A stretch of DNA of 64,000 nt from Paenibacillus hemerocallicola (GCF_006265175.1 NZ_VDCQ01000023.1:1-64000); one strand, 5' to 3'. Shown: positions 8,294 through 17,761, counted from the stretch's first letter. The notes: generated by a model not told the origin, from the letters alone. Numbers and translations are program-made.

Positions 8294-9817
8294 CTATTTC
8301 TTTTCCTTATACGCTTTGTTGACTTCCTCCAAAATTTTGTTGCCGCCCTGGTCGCGCCATTTCTTCGACAGCTCGGCGATGCCGGCGTCGATATCCGTTT
8401 TGCCGGTCAAAATGTTCATGAACACCTGGTTGTACAGCTCCTTGACGACGCCGCCGAATTCGGTCTCGGCATTGGTCGTCACATTGACGAGGTTCGGCAC
8501 CATATATTTCGAGGCGATCTCGACCGATTCCTTCGCCCGGTCCGCCTGCGGCTCGGTTTGCGGCAAGTAGTTGTTCGTAAGCGGCCAAGCGACGCTTCCC
8601 CAGGCGAGAGCATGAGCCCAGCCGCCCGAGGCGAAGCTGTCTTTGGCCCGTTCCGCTTCATTATATGTGATTTTGTCGCCCTGCTTCGTGTAGTGGACGC
8701 CTTCGATCCCGAGCTCGAGCAGGTCGCGTCCTTCCTTGGAGAGCATGAACTCGATGAATTTGGCCGCTTTCTCCGGATCTTTCGCGCCTTTCGTAACCGC
8801 CGTGAACAAGCCGTTCTTCGGAATCGCGACCATGCCCGCCTTGCCGTCCGGTCCGGACGGGGGAGCCATGTAACCCAGCTTTCCTTGCGGATTGACCTTC
8901 TGCAGACTCGTCTCGATCCGGTTCACGTGACGATACATGCTCGCGTCCATCGTGCCGACCTTGCCTTGATAAAACTTCTGCTCCTTCATCTGCGTATCGT
9001 TCAGCATATATTCCGGCTCGATCAGCTTCTCGTCCCACAGCTTCTTGATATAGGCCATGCCTTGCTTGAAGGAAGGATGCTCGAATTTCGGGATGACATT
9101 GTTTTTGTCGTCAAGCGCCCAGTCCCCGTACGGCATCCCGTAGGCGTAGAAGACGAATTCGAAGGCGTTCGGCCCGGGCTTGACGGACGTGAAGCCGTAC
9201 GTATCGTTTTTGCCGTTCTTGTCGGGATCCTGCGTGGCGATCGCCTTCAGCGCGGCGTAGAACTCGTCCAACGTTTTCGGCGGCTTCAGGCCAAGCGTGT
9301 CGAGCCAGTCTGCCCGGTAAGGGATGAGCACGTTGGAGCGTTCCCTCTCGATGAACGGGTAGCCGTAATATTTGCCGTTGATTGCCGTCCAGGAGAGACT
9401 TTCCAGCTTCTGCTTGACGGTAGGCATCGAGGACAAGTAATCGTTGATCGGGACGATCATGCCGTCGTTGATCCATTGGGTGAGCGAGTTGGACGGATAG
9501 TTGATCGTCACGACGTCGGGCAAATCTCCGGTCGCCATCGCCACATTGATTTTATCGTAAGAGCCTTCCGGCACGATCTTCAGCGTCAAATCGATATTCA
9601 GCCGCTTGTTGATCTCGGCCACGATGCGGTCGTCCGGCTTGATGCTGCCGGAAGCGACGTCGCCGGTCGTCATGAAGACGATCTTGGCCGGGGCGCCGGT
9701 ATTTGCCGCCGCACCCTCCTTGGACGAGGAATCTCCGCCGCATGCGCTTAATACGGGAACGATCATCAATGCCGCCGCAATCGTGGTCGTTTTCGTTTTG
9801 TTCCATTGTGTGTTCAT
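8294..9817 (-). CDS. Extracellular solute-binding lipoprotein (LplA type)
   Basis: A 507-residue family 1 solute-binding protein for an ABC importer. The lipoprotein signal peptide ends with LSAC (Cys25), then a Ser/Gly/Lys linker. The fold is recognisable from DLPDVVTINYPS, DPDKNGKNDTYGF and FIEFMLSKEGRDLLELGIEG, the last being typical of the long LplA-like proteins of Paenibacillus. AAGGAGGT lies 8 nt upstream of the ATG. It is transcribed after its two permeases (9851-11697) and before a sulfatase, suggesting a sulfated oligosaccharide as ligand. That ligand is inference from neighbours. Confidence 0.9.
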   Translation of the reverse strand: MNTQWNKTKTTTIAAALMIVPVLSACGGDSSSKEGAAANTGAPAKIVFMTTGDVASGSIKPDDRIVAEINKRLNIDLTLKIVPEGSYDKINVAMATGDLPDVVTINYPSNSLTQWINDGMIVPINDYLSSMPTVKQKLESLSWTAINGKYYGYPFIERERSNVLIPYRADWLDTLGLKPPKTLDEFYAALKAIATQDPDKNGKNDTYGFTSVKPGPNAFEFVFYAYGMPYGDWALDDKNNVIPKFEHPSFKQGMAYIKKLWDEKLIEPEYMLNDTQMKEQKFYQGKVGTMDASMYRHVNRIETSLQKVNPQGKLGYMAPPSGPDGKAGMVAIPKNGLFTAVTKGAKDPEKAAKFIEFMLSKEGRDLLELGIEGVHYTKQGDKITYNEAERAKDSFASGGWAHALAWGSVAWPLTNNYLPQTEPQADRAKESVEIASKYMVPNLVNVTTNAETEFGGVVKELYNQVFMNILTGKTDIDAGIAELSKKWRDQGGNKILEEVNKAYKEKK

Positions 9818-9850
9818 AGCTGCGACCTCCTTCGGTTATATCGGATAGCG

Positions 9851-10714
9851 TTACTCTTTAACGGCTCCGAGCGTAACGCCCTGTACGAAATATTTTTGGA
9901 AAAACGGGTAAATGAGCAGTACCGGAATCGTCGAAACCATGACCGAAGCCATCTTCATCGACTGGCCCATCAGAAACGGATTGTCGCCCCCGCTCTGGAA
10001 GCTGGCCTCGTTCTCAACGAGCATCGCCCGGAGGAACAGCTGCAGCGGCCATTTATCTTTATCCGTAATGTACATGATCGCCGTGAAAAATTCGTTCCAG
10101 CGGGCAACCGCGTAGAACAGCGCCACCGTGGCGATAGCCGGCATCGACAGCGGCACGACGATGCGGAACAGGACGCCCAGATCGTTGCAGCCGTCGATGC
10201 GAGCCGATTCTTCCAAGCTTTCCGGAAGAGCCGTGAAGAAATTGCGCATAATGATCAGGTTGTAGGTGGTGAGCGCCGTCGGAATGATGAGCGCCCAAAC
10301 CGTATTCAGCAGATGAAGCTGCTTGACGACGAGATAAGTCGGAATCAACCCGCCGTTGAACATCATCGTGAATACAATCAGGAACATAATGGTCCGCTTG
10401 CCTTTCAGGTGCGATTTGGAGAGCGCATAAGCGGCCAGTACGGTCATCAGCATGCTGAGCAGCGTGCCGACGCCGGTGACGAACAGGCTGACCCCGTAGG
10501 ACGACCATAGCTCCTTCATATTGAAAATATAAGCGTAGGCTTCCCATGTAATCGTTTTCGGAAACAAATGGATATTGCTGGCCAAACTTTCCTGAAGCGG
10601 AATGATGGACACGATCAGCGAATCCCAGAACGGATACAGCGTAATGATCGACAGACAGGTTAACAATATGACGTTCGACACGTCGAACAGCCGGCTCGCA
10701 AAGCTTTGCTTCAT
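9851..10714 (-). CDS. Carbohydrate ABC transporter permease (LplC/YtcP type)
   Basis: A 287-residue inner-membrane permease with about six membrane segments. The MalG-like cytoplasmic loop reads ESARIDGCNDLGVLFRIVVPLSMPAIATV, with the EAA-type Gly, and the C-terminus ends FVQGVTLGAVKE, typical of the family. The start at 10714 is set by GGAGGG just upstream; an open frame continues further but is a shadow of the next gene. It partners the permease at 10729-11697. No ATPase is encoded nearby, as is usual for these importers, which share a common MsmK-like ATPase. Confidence 0.93.
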   Translation of the reverse strand: MKQSFASRLFDVSNVILLTCLSIITLYPFWDSLIVSIIPLQESLASNIHLFPKTITWEAYAYIFNMKELWSSYGVSLFVTGVGTLLSMLMTVLAAYALSKSHLKGKRTIMFLIVFTMMFNGGLIPTYLVVKQLHLLNTVWALIIPTALTTYNLIIMRNFFTALPESLEESARIDGCNDLGVLFRIVVPLSMPAIATVALFYAVARWNEFFTAIMYITDKDKWPLQLFLRAMLVENEASFQSGGDNPFLMGQSMKMASVMVSTIPVLLIYPFFQKYFVQGVTLGAVKE

Positions 10715-10728
10715 CCAAGGTCCCTCCT

Positions 10729-11697
10729 CTAGTAGACGCCTTGCTCGCCCATCATCCGGGCCAACTTGTTGGCGACGACGAGCAGAACGAAGTTGATGAC
10801 CGATTTGAACAAGCCGACCGCCGAGGCCAGACTGAACCGTCCTTCCGTCAGACCGATCCGGTACACGTACGTATCGATAATGTCGGAAACCGAATAGACG
10901 ACGGGATGATACAAGACGAATATTTGCTCGAAGCCCGCCTCCATCAGCGAGCCGATGCGAAGCAGCAGCAGGATGACGATCGTTCCGCGGATACAAGGGA
11001 TCGTAATATGCCACATCTGCCTCCAGCGGTTGGCTCCGTCTACGACAGCCGCCTCATACAGCTGGGGATTGACGCCTGCAAGCGCTGCCATATAGATGAT
11101 CGTGTTCCACCCGAATTCTTTCCAGATCATCGACCAGACAAGCGTATCGCGAAAATGGTCCTCGCTGCTCAGGAAGCCGACCGGCTCGCCGCCGAACGCC
11201 TGGATCAGCTTGTTGACCACGCCTCCGTCCGTCGACAGCAGGTTGATCAGAAGTCCTCCGAGAATGACCCAGGAGATGAAGTGGGGCAAGTAAATGATCG
11301 TCTGTACCGTCCGCTTGAACGTCTTCAGGCGAATTTCGTTCAGCAGCAGGGCGACGGCGATCGGCAGCGGAAAGCCGAACGTAAGACGGTACAAGCTGAT
11401 GATGATCGTATTCCAGAATACTTCCCAGAACTTGTCCAGCGAGAACAAGTATTGAAAATGCTGAAACCCGACCCAGGGACTACCCAATATCCCCTTCGTA
11501 AAGCTGAACTGCTTGAAAGCGATGACCGCCCCGTACATCGGGTAATAATGGAATACCCCGTAATACAGCAGCGCCGGTACGAGCATCAAATACAAGTAGC
11601 GGTTCGCCCACAAATGTCTCCCGAGAGCGCCCGATGGCCTTAGCGGCTTGGGAGTATTTCGTGGATGCGGCCGGCTGCCGGGAACGACACGGTTCAT
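10729..11697 (-). CDS. Carbohydrate ABC transporter permease (LplB type)
   Basis: A 322-residue MalF-like permease. The N-terminal segment reads YLYLMLVPALLYYGVFHYYP, followed by MYGAVIAFKQF. The coupling loop is LYEAAVVDGANRWRQMWHITIPCIRGTIVI, and the C-terminus is ANKLARMMGEQGVY, all standard for LplB. AAAGGAGGT directly precedes the ATG at 11697, which is preferred over an upstream in-frame start at 11730. It is the first gene of the import operon and lies about 200 bp downstream of the AraC-type sensor on the same strand. No clear promoter was identified in that gap. Confidence 0.93.
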   Translation of the reverse strand: MNRVVPGSRPHPRNTPKPLRPSGALGRHLWANRYLYLMLVPALLYYGVFHYYPMYGAVIAFKQFSFTKGILGSPWVGFQHFQYLFSLDKFWEVFWNTIIISLYRLTFGFPLPIAVALLLNEIRLKTFKRTVQTIIYLPHFISWVILGGLLINLLSTDGGVVNKLIQAFGGEPVGFLSSEDHFRDTLVWSMIWKEFGWNTIIYMAALAGVNPQLYEAAVVDGANRWRQMWHITIPCIRGTIVILLLLRIGSLMEAGFEQIFVLYHPVVYSVSDIIDTYVYRIGLTEGRFSLASAVGLFKSVINFVLLVVANKLARMMGEQGVY

Positions 11698-11905
11698 GGC
11701 TCGACCTCCTTTATATGGATACGTTTTCAAGACCGCGACCGCCTGCGCATCGTCATGTCATGCCGTGTAATGGCGGCGGACCGTCTTTCTGGTTATCAGC
11801 ATATAAGGAGTCGGCTGCGGCGAAAAGAATCGCTTTCCGTACATTGGTGTCAAATCCTCATTCGCCGCGGTATCCATTTCTCACATTGGAATCAAATGCC
11901 CGGTT

Positions 11906-14209
11906 TCACCCGTTTTCCAGTCGTTCCATAACCCCGTTTTTCCGGTAATCGGTCGGCGTCATGCCGAAATGCTTCTTGAAGGCGCGGATCAAATTGAGCT
12001 TCGTGCCGAAGCCGCTCGACTCGGCGATGTCCGTTACCGTCTTGTCCGTTTCGTTCAGCAGTGCGCAGGCGTCCTGAAGCCGCACCTCCGTCAAATATTC
12101 CACGAACGTTTTCCCGGTCGTTTCCTTGAACAGCTTGCTGAAATAGTTGGCGTTCATGAAAACCGTTTCCGATACGGATTGCAGACTCAACTGATCCTTG
12201 CTGTGCTGGCGTATATAGGCCGTTACTTTATCCATGAAATCGGCGTTCTTATGATCCCTCTTATGCTGGATAAACCGGTACGCCCGGCCGATCATATCGT
12301 CGAACCAGGCGCTGATGCCGGATAAGGAAGACTGCTTGCCGTAGTCGTAGTACATGGCGGGATCGGTGCCGAATACGTCCTCCGCGTTCCCGTTCAGCTC
12401 GAAAATAACGGTCACTATCCCGTTGACGATATGGGTCAAAATCATGTTTTTGTAATGGTAGCCGAGCGAATCGTCTCCGCCCAGCCGCTCGAATATTTCG
12501 GTCTTGATCGCGAGCGACTTGTCCAGGCTGCCGCTCTTCAGCTCGACGATCAGCTTGTCCGCCTGGCTGCGATAGGCGATGAACGTGTTGCGGTTCGCCT
12601 GGTTCGCCAGCAAATCCTGAAACGCCACAATGCTGCCGGCCCCCGACATCCGTTCCAGCAGAAGCGCGTCGATCGCTTCGTGATACGAAAGCGAGACGTC
12701 CGATACTTTGTCGTAATAACCTCCGATGCCGATCGTCGTTTTTAGCCCAGTCTGCTCCGCGATGCCGCTCTGAATGCTCATGGCGATCGTTTTGGCCGCC
12801 AGTGCGGCGGATTCCTTGCTTGCACCTTCGGCGAAGTTCAGCACGACTACGTCGTATTTCTGCACCTGGCTTACGACGACCCCGCCGCCGTGTTCTTCGA
12901 CGATTTGCTCGCAAATGCTGCGGATCCGGTAATGCAGCAGGCTGCGGTAGGAGTCGTCGGAATGGTCGGCGTCCCCGGAAGCGGACGTCTGCACGACCAG
13001 AACGGCAATCCGTTCCGGCTGCAGCGGAATGCGGTAATAGTCGAGCTCGCGAACCGTTTCTTCCTGCGTAGCGGGCTTCCCGAGCAGCAGATGGAGGAGG
13101 AAATGCTCCCGCATGACGATTTCCGTTTCCTTGAGCTTTTCCTGAAACTCGTCGTTCATCGTCCACAGCCTGTCGAACGAGCCGCGGATGAAGCTGAATT
13201 CGTCCTTGTAGCCCGCAGCCGGCTCCGCCCGTTGGGCGATGGCCTGCACCATCCGCTTGATCGGACGGGAATACCGGCCGGAGACGATAACCATCAAGGC
13301 GATGCCGATCGCGAAGCATAGTCCGGATACGGTCAGCGTGACGCCGAGGACGGCGCGGGATTGCTTGAACACTTCTCGCGATGGATTGAACGTGACGTAC
13401 TGCCAGCCGTTAAAATCCGATGTCAGATAAGACACGAACGTGTCCGTGCCGTTTACGTCATGGGTAAAATAGCCTTCCTGGCCGTTCTTCATGGCATCGG
13501 CATCCGCCGCCTCGAACCGGGTAAACAGCAGCTCCTTGTCCTTGTAAGACAACACGCTGCCCGAAGCGTTCAGGATGGCGACGTTGCCGAGCTTCCTGTT
13601 GTTCGTGTTGACGACGGCGTTATAGAGCAGATCCTCCTTCAAATTGATGACGAGCACGCCGGACTTGTTCAACGCATGCAGCGGAACGCTCATCATGTAG
13701 CTGAGCACGTTTTCTTTCGTGCCTTCGGCGTACGAGATCGGGTTCGTGTCGTACCAGGAGGAGGCTTTCGATTCCTTCATGAAGGGGACGATGGCGTCCT
13801 TGTGCCAAAAGCCGGCGAGGTCGGCGATGCCGGAGTTGGAGATGACCTTGCCGTTGCGGCCGCTATATAAATAAATGGAGTGGATATAGGCGGAAGAGGC
13901 GACCTTGTCGCGAAACGAATCGTTGATGCTTTCCAGGAAACGATACTCCGCATTCATATCCCAATCGAGCCCGATGGCCCGCTGTATATCTTTGTTCAAG
14001 GCGAGGGAAGAGGCCAGCCGTTGGACCTCGACCAACGTGTTCTCCACGAGCTTCCTCGTCTGCCCGAGCACCTCGATGTTGGAGCGGGACACCTCCCGCT
14101 TCAGCATACGGTCCATGTAACCGTATACAACAGTGCCCGAGACGATTGTTATCAAAATCATGGCCAGCGTCAGCTGCATCAGCAGCCGGACGAAAACGGT
14201 GCGTTTCAT
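11906..14209 (-). CDS. Membrane-bound AraC-type sensor regulator
   Basis: A 767-residue one-component transmembrane regulator of the kind that controls Paenibacillus sugar importers. It has a membrane segment at about 8-30, an extracellular sensor domain (dCache-like) to about 285, a second membrane segment near 290-312 ending GRYSRPIKRM, a cytoplasmic linker, and a C-terminal AraC/XylS helix-turn-helix at about 665-765. The HTH includes MNANYFSKLFKETTGKTFVEYL and FKKHFGMTPTDYRK. There is no receiver or kinase domain. The start is MKRTVF, preceded by a GGGGGA site. It lies upstream of and co-oriented with the permease operon and is expected to activate it when the sugar is present. Confidence 0.88.
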   Translation of the reverse strand: MKRTVFVRLLMQLTLAMILITIVSGTVVYGYMDRMLKREVSRSNIEVLGQTRKLVENTLVEVQRLASSLALNKDIQRAIGLDWDMNAEYRFLESINDSFRDKVASSAYIHSIYLYSGRNGKVISNSGIADLAGFWHKDAIVPFMKESKASSWYDTNPISYAEGTKENVLSYMMSVPLHALNKSGVLVINLKEDLLYNAVVNTNNRKLGNVAILNASGSVLSYKDKELLFTRFEAADADAMKNGQEGYFTHDVNGTDTFVSYLTSDFNGWQYVTFNPSREVFKQSRAVLGVTLTVSGLCFAIGIALMVIVSGRYSRPIKRMVQAIAQRAEPAAGYKDEFSFIRGSFDRLWTMNDEFQEKLKETEIVMREHFLLHLLLGKPATQEETVRELDYYRIPLQPERIAVLVVQTSASGDADHSDDSYRSLLHYRIRSICEQIVEEHGGGVVVSQVQKYDVVVLNFAEGASKESAALAAKTIAMSIQSGIAEQTGLKTTIGIGGYYDKVSDVSLSYHEAIDALLLERMSGAGSIVAFQDLLANQANRNTFIAYRSQADKLIVELKSGSLDKSLAIKTEIFERLGGDDSLGYHYKNMILTHIVNGIVTVIFELNGNAEDVFGTDPAMYYDYGKQSSLSGISAWFDDMIGRAYRFIQHKRDHKNADFMDKVTAYIRQHSKDQLSLQSVSETVFMNANYFSKLFKETTGKTFVEYLTEVRLQDACALLNETDKTVTDIAESSGFGTKLNLIRAFKKHFGMTPTDYRKNGVMERLENG

Positions 14210-14470
14210 GTTGCGTTCCCCCTGTAGACCGTCGGTTCTCTTTTTCTTTTGTCTTCCTATTGTAGCATGACGGCGGGCCGATGTCCGGGACGGGCATACA
14301 AGATTCATTTTCCAGTACCGCGCCGAGATCGTACGGACTCCGGATTTCCCGGTGTGCCGGCTTTACAAAATCTTTTCAATCCAATGATTCCGCGTTAACA
14401 ATCGGTTGCTATCCTGTTGGAAGGTTGGAGAAAGCATGAGGACAAACCTAATGAGGGGGAAGCGCATTTG

Positions 14471-15925
14471 ATGAACAAAACATGGCTCGCTGCCGCTGCG
14501 ACAGCACTCGCGCTGACGACGGGGACGGTAATCGCTTCCGCTGCTGAGGTGGCGGGAACTACCGCGGAGACAATCAAGTATTCGAGCAACGGAGAAGCGG
14601 TCTCGCCTTCCGCTAACGCGGTCAACATCGGCGGTTCCCTGTACTTGCCGATCCGCGCATTCGGCGAAGCAACCGGCAAATACGTGGATTGGGACGAATT
14701 CCGCAGCAGCGTCTCTTTGACGGACAAGCCCGAGCTTGTCGGCAAATATAAGCTCGTCGCGCCGGATTTGGCGCAAGGAATCAAGATGGGCGTCGGTTCC
14801 TCGCTGACGCATTTGCCGGGCGATCCCGACAATGTGTTCTATACGACCGCCGACCGCGGTCCCAACGGGGAAATCGAAGTGAATGGAGCAACCGTCCGCA
14901 CGTTCCCGCTCGCCGAATACACGCCGACGATTTATAAAATCGAAATAGCCGACGGGCAGATCAAGATTTTGGAGCAATTCCCGCTGAAGGTAAACGGAAC
15001 GAATCCCGTAACGGGCAAAGCCGGCATTACCGGTCTGCCGAATATCAAGGGCCGGGACGAGACGCCTTATGATCCCAAGGGGGAAAAGGAGCTTGCCTAC
15101 GATCCTTACGGTCTCGACGTGGAAGGACTCGCGTATAATCCGAAGGACGATACGTTCTGGATCTCCGACGAGTACGGTCCGTCGATTGCGCATGTGAAGC
15201 GCGACGGCACGCTGATCGAGCGAATCGTACCGAAGGGCTGGACCGCGCAAGCCGCTACCCCGTTGGTAACGGCGCATGAAGCGCTGCCGGCCGCGTACAA
15301 CAAGCTGCGTCAAAACCGCGGAGCCGAGGCGGTAGGCATCACGCCGGACGGCGGCTACATGTTCATGGCGATGCAAAGCCCGCTGCGCAATCCGAACAAA
15401 GATACCGACAACTCCCGCCAGCTGCGCATTATCAAGTTCGATTTGGCGACGCTGAAGCCGGTAGCCGAGTTCGCTTATGTCGCCGAAGACGCGAATCAAT
15501 TCAAAGGGCTGAAGCAGGGCGATATCGTCATATCCGATCTCGTCGCCGTGAACGAGAACGTGCTGCTCATCGACGAACGCGACAAAAACGCGGGAGACAG
15601 CGCCCAATTGAAGCGCATCTTCGCCATCGACTTGTCGAATGCGACGAACATTCTCGGCAAGTACGACGATAATCAGTCGGCCGGGAAGACGTTGGAGCAA
15701 ATGAGCGTCGGAGAGTTGAAGGCAAACGGGATTACGCCTCCTTCCAAACGGACCGTGGTGGATCTGGTCGCTTTCCGGTTCCCGTACGAGAAAGTGGAAG
15801 GGCTGTCGCTCGTAGGCGGCGATACGATCGTCATCGTCAACGACAACGATTTTGGCGTGGGCAGCGATTTGCCCGAGAACGGCACGGAGCTGTGGACGTT
15901 CAAGCTGCCTTATACGATCAAGTAA
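14471..15925 (+). CDS. Secreted esterase-like phytase domain protein
   Basis: A 484-residue exported protein. The signal peptide ends around IASAAEVA (residues 1-25). A short region about 40-85 (VNIGGSLYLPIRAFGEATGK) resembles the copper amine oxidase N-terminal domain found on many Paenibacillus surface proteins. The remainder is the phytase-like beta-propeller family: LTHLPGDPDNVFYTTADRGPNGE, then EGLAYNPKDDTFWISDEYGP, and finally EGLSLVGGDTIVIVNDNDFG. Acidic residues at these positions bind calcium in related propellers. GAGGGG precedes the ATG. It stands alone. Phosphoester hydrolysis outside the cell is plausible but the substrate is unproven for this family. Confidence 0.8.
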   Translation: MNKTWLAAAATALALTTGTVIASAAEVAGTTAETIKYSSNGEAVSPSANAVNIGGSLYLPIRAFGEATGKYVDWDEFRSSVSLTDKPELVGKYKLVAPDLAQGIKMGVGSSLTHLPGDPDNVFYTTADRGPNGEIEVNGATVRTFPLAEYTPTIYKIEIADGQIKILEQFPLKVNGTNPVTGKAGITGLPNIKGRDETPYDPKGEKELAYDPYGLDVEGLAYNPKDDTFWISDEYGPSIAHVKRDGTLIERIVPKGWTAQAATPLVTAHEALPAAYNKLRQNRGAEAVGITPDGGYMFMAMQSPLRNPNKDTDNSRQLRIIKFDLATLKPVAEFAYVAEDANQFKGLKQGDIVISDLVAVNENVLLIDERDKNAGDSAQLKRIFAIDLSNATNILGKYDDNQSAGKTLEQMSVGELKANGITPPSKRTVVDLVAFRFPYEKVEGLSLVGGDTIVIVNDNDFGVGSDLPENGTELWTFKLPYTIK

Positions 15926-15989
15926 CGTTTAATCGGCACGCGATTCGAAGCGCTGCCGCATAAGCGGGGAGATGAACCTTGCTGACGAA

Positions 15990-16504
15990 TTACCCCGCAT
16001 ACCCGCGGAAAAACTCGTTATAATACGTAAACTTCACGCCCGGAACGCGGAAGCCCATCGCGAATCCGGATTCGATTAACGTGACGGAATGTAAATGGCG
16101 CGAATGAACCCGGCTGCGGACGAGCCGTTCCACGAATGAGCGGTTGCCGCGGCGAATGGCGGCCGCGAGTGCCGATGCAAACGGCCTGTTGTCCCGGATG
16201 GTGCGATACAACGGCAGGATCGCCGCTGCGATCGCCCGGTGCGCTTTCGTGCTGAACCGGAATTGCGTCGTGCCCGGCCGCAGGGACGTACCGTTCGTAT
16301 ATTGGTACAGCGGTGCGGGGAACGAAACGTCAAGAAAATAACCGATTCCGTTCGTCGAAAGGTTCGGACTGCGCAGCCGGGCCGTGCACTCATGATCCCC
16401 TTCTATCGGAAAATCGCCCGCGACGAACGCTATGCGCGGATATGGTCCGCAGCGGTAAGAAAAGCCGATTTGGACAAAATGCTCCGGCTGTTCCGGCAGG
16501 CCAT
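15990..16504 (-). pseudogene. Uncharacterised protein gene, start out of phase
   Basis: An open frame runs from a stop at 16533 down to TAA at 15990 with strong coding character (third positions rich in G/C). It encodes about 167 residues, including GLPEQPEHFVQIGFSYRCGPYP, GIGYFLDVSFPAPLYQY and ESGFAMGFRVPGVKFTYYNE. The frame has no ATG or GTG start; its first TTG is at 16211. An ideal AAGGAG (16514-16519) with 9-nt spacing leads to an ATG at 16504 that is one base out of phase with this frame. The simplest reading is a one-base deletion just after the start, so this is a pseudogene, a sequencing error, or less likely a frameshifted gene. I do not recognise the family. Confidence 0.55.
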
Positions 16505-16616
16505 AGGGTCGCTCTCCTTGTCGCGTGTTTCTTCAGCATATGCCGGGAATAGGAGAGGAAGCAGGCTAACGCCCAATGACAAATTTAGGCCAACGATCTT
16601 TTTTGCACGGCGAGAG

Positions 16617-16664
16617 AAAAAGCCCCCAATACCGCAATATATAGGCGGAATGGGGGCTTTTCTT
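16617..16664 (-). terminator. Terminator after class II aldolase
   Basis: AAAAGCCCCCA (16618-16628) pairs with TGGGGGCTTTT (16651-16661). An inner CCGC/GCGG pair extends the stem, and T runs lie on both sides, so it can work in both directions. It sits 20 bp after the aldolase stop. Confidence 0.85.
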
Positions 16665-16684
16665 TTGTTGATCGCGCAATCGAA

Positions 16685-17539
16685 TCAGGCTTTGCCGTTG
16701 CTGCCGAAAAGCCGAATCTTTTGTTGGACGACCTGTCGGATCGCCTCCCGCGCCGGTCCCAAATATTTGCGCGGATCCAGCTCCGTGCCGTTGGCATCGA
16801 GGAATTGCCGCACGCTGCCCGTAAAGGCGGCCATGTTCTCGGTATTGACGTTGATTTTGCCGATCCCCGACGCGATCGCATCCCGAATGGTAGCATCGGG
16901 AACGCCGGATCCCCCGTGCAGCACGACCGGCGCTTCTATGGCCCCGGCCACTTCGCGAATGACGTCGCAGCGCACATGCGGCTCCTGCCGGTACAGGCCG
17001 TGCGCGGTTCCGACAGCGATAGCCATCGCATCCACGCGAGTTTGCTCCCAGAATGAGATCGCATCCGCCGCTTTGGTGATCGCCGCATCCTCGTCGCGGA
17101 CATGGCGTTCGTCTTCGGTGCCGCCGATTTGGCCAAGCTCGCCTTCCACAGATACTCCTACTGCGTGAGCGGCCGCTACGATTTGCTGTGTAAGCCGGAT
17201 ATTTTCTTCAATGGGGAAGTGGGAGCCGTCGAACATGACCGAGCTGAAGCCGGCGCGAATGCACTTCATGCATATGTCGAAGCTGCCCCCATGGTCCAGA
17301 TGCAGGGCGATCGGAATGCGGGATTGCTTGGCCAGCGTCTGCGCGATGGCGACTACCGTGTCAAGCCCCATATATTGAATCGCCATCTCCCCGGCGCCGA
17401 AAATTAGAGGAGATTGCTCTTCCTCCGCGGATTGGGCGATCGCCTGGGCAAATTCCAAGTTGATCAGGTTGAATTGTCCGACCGCGTAACGCCCCTTCTT
17501 TGCCTCTGCGAGCATTTCATTCATGGAAACCAAACTCAT
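16685..17539 (-). CDS. Class II fructose/tagatose-bisphosphate aldolase
   Basis: A 284-residue zinc-dependent aldolase that cleaves a ketohexose 1,6-bisphosphate to dihydroxyacetone phosphate and glyceraldehyde 3-phosphate. Zinc ligands and catalytic residues are visible: HLDHGG (His80, catalytic Asp82, zinc His83), VEGELG (Glu134), GTAHG (His180) and LHGGSG (His208), then KINVNT. The start at 17539 follows AGGAGG; a longer in-frame extension to 17635 reads through promoter sequence and is rejected. It diverges from the DeoR, phosphofructokinase and importer operon and shares its ATTATCA boxes, so it is probably co-regulated and completes that pathway. Fructose versus tagatose stereochemistry cannot be read from sequence. 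Confidence 0.92.
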   Translation of the reverse strand: MSLVSMNEMLAEAKKGRYAVGQFNLINLEFAQAIAQSAEEEQSPLIFGAGEMAIQYMGLDTVVAIAQTLAKQSRIPIALHLDHGGSFDICMKCIRAGFSSVMFDGSHFPIEENIRLTQQIVAAAHAVGVSVEGELGQIGGTEDERHVRDEDAAITKAADAISFWEQTRVDAMAIAVGTAHGLYRQEPHVRCDVIREVAGAIEAPVVLHGGSGVPDATIRDAIASGIGKINVNTENMAAFTGSVRQFLDANGTELDPRKYLGPAREAIRQVVQQKIRLFGSNGKA

Positions 17540-17576
17540 GCCGAATCCTCCTGTGTCTGAAATAATGAGCGGTTGA

Positions 17577-17643
17577 ATTATCAAATGATATCTTTTGTTA
17601 GCAAAAAGATCGTGTAAATTATCATAAATTATCAAATATTATC
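17577..17643. promoter_or_regulatory. Left ATTATCA operator cluster
   Basis: ATTATCA at 17577-17583, 17618-17624 and 17628-17634, and the near copy ATTATCG at 17638-17644. The last three start exactly 10 bp apart, one helical turn. The cluster lies just upstream of the aldolase gene and is the likely binding region of the adjacent DeoR protein. Confidence 0.6.
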
Positions 17644-17718
17644 GCCGATGTGTTCATATTATTTCATCCTCCAACAAAAGGCAACTGTTATTTTTTAAAT
17701 CCGTTTTGGAGAAAATAG

Positions 17719-17747
17719 TTTACAAAACACGTAAATGTTTATATAAT
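17719..17747 (+). promoter_or_regulatory. Sigma-A promoter of the DeoR operon
   Basis: TTTACA at 17719-17724 and a consensus TATAAT at 17742-17747 with a 17-bp spacer. The transcription start would fall just before the right ATTATCA cluster. Confidence 0.8.
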
Positions 17748-17761
17748 CGAATCGAAAGTTG

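Noticed and set aside
8234-9751. 505-codon plus-strand frame opposite the binding protein gene
   Set aside because: The minus strand carries an unmistakable lipoprotein with ribosome binding site; the plus frame is a composition artefact.
14363-15700. 445-codon minus-strand frame opposite the phytase-like gene
   Set aside because: Shadow of the secreted plus-strand protein, which has a signal peptide and ribosome binding site.
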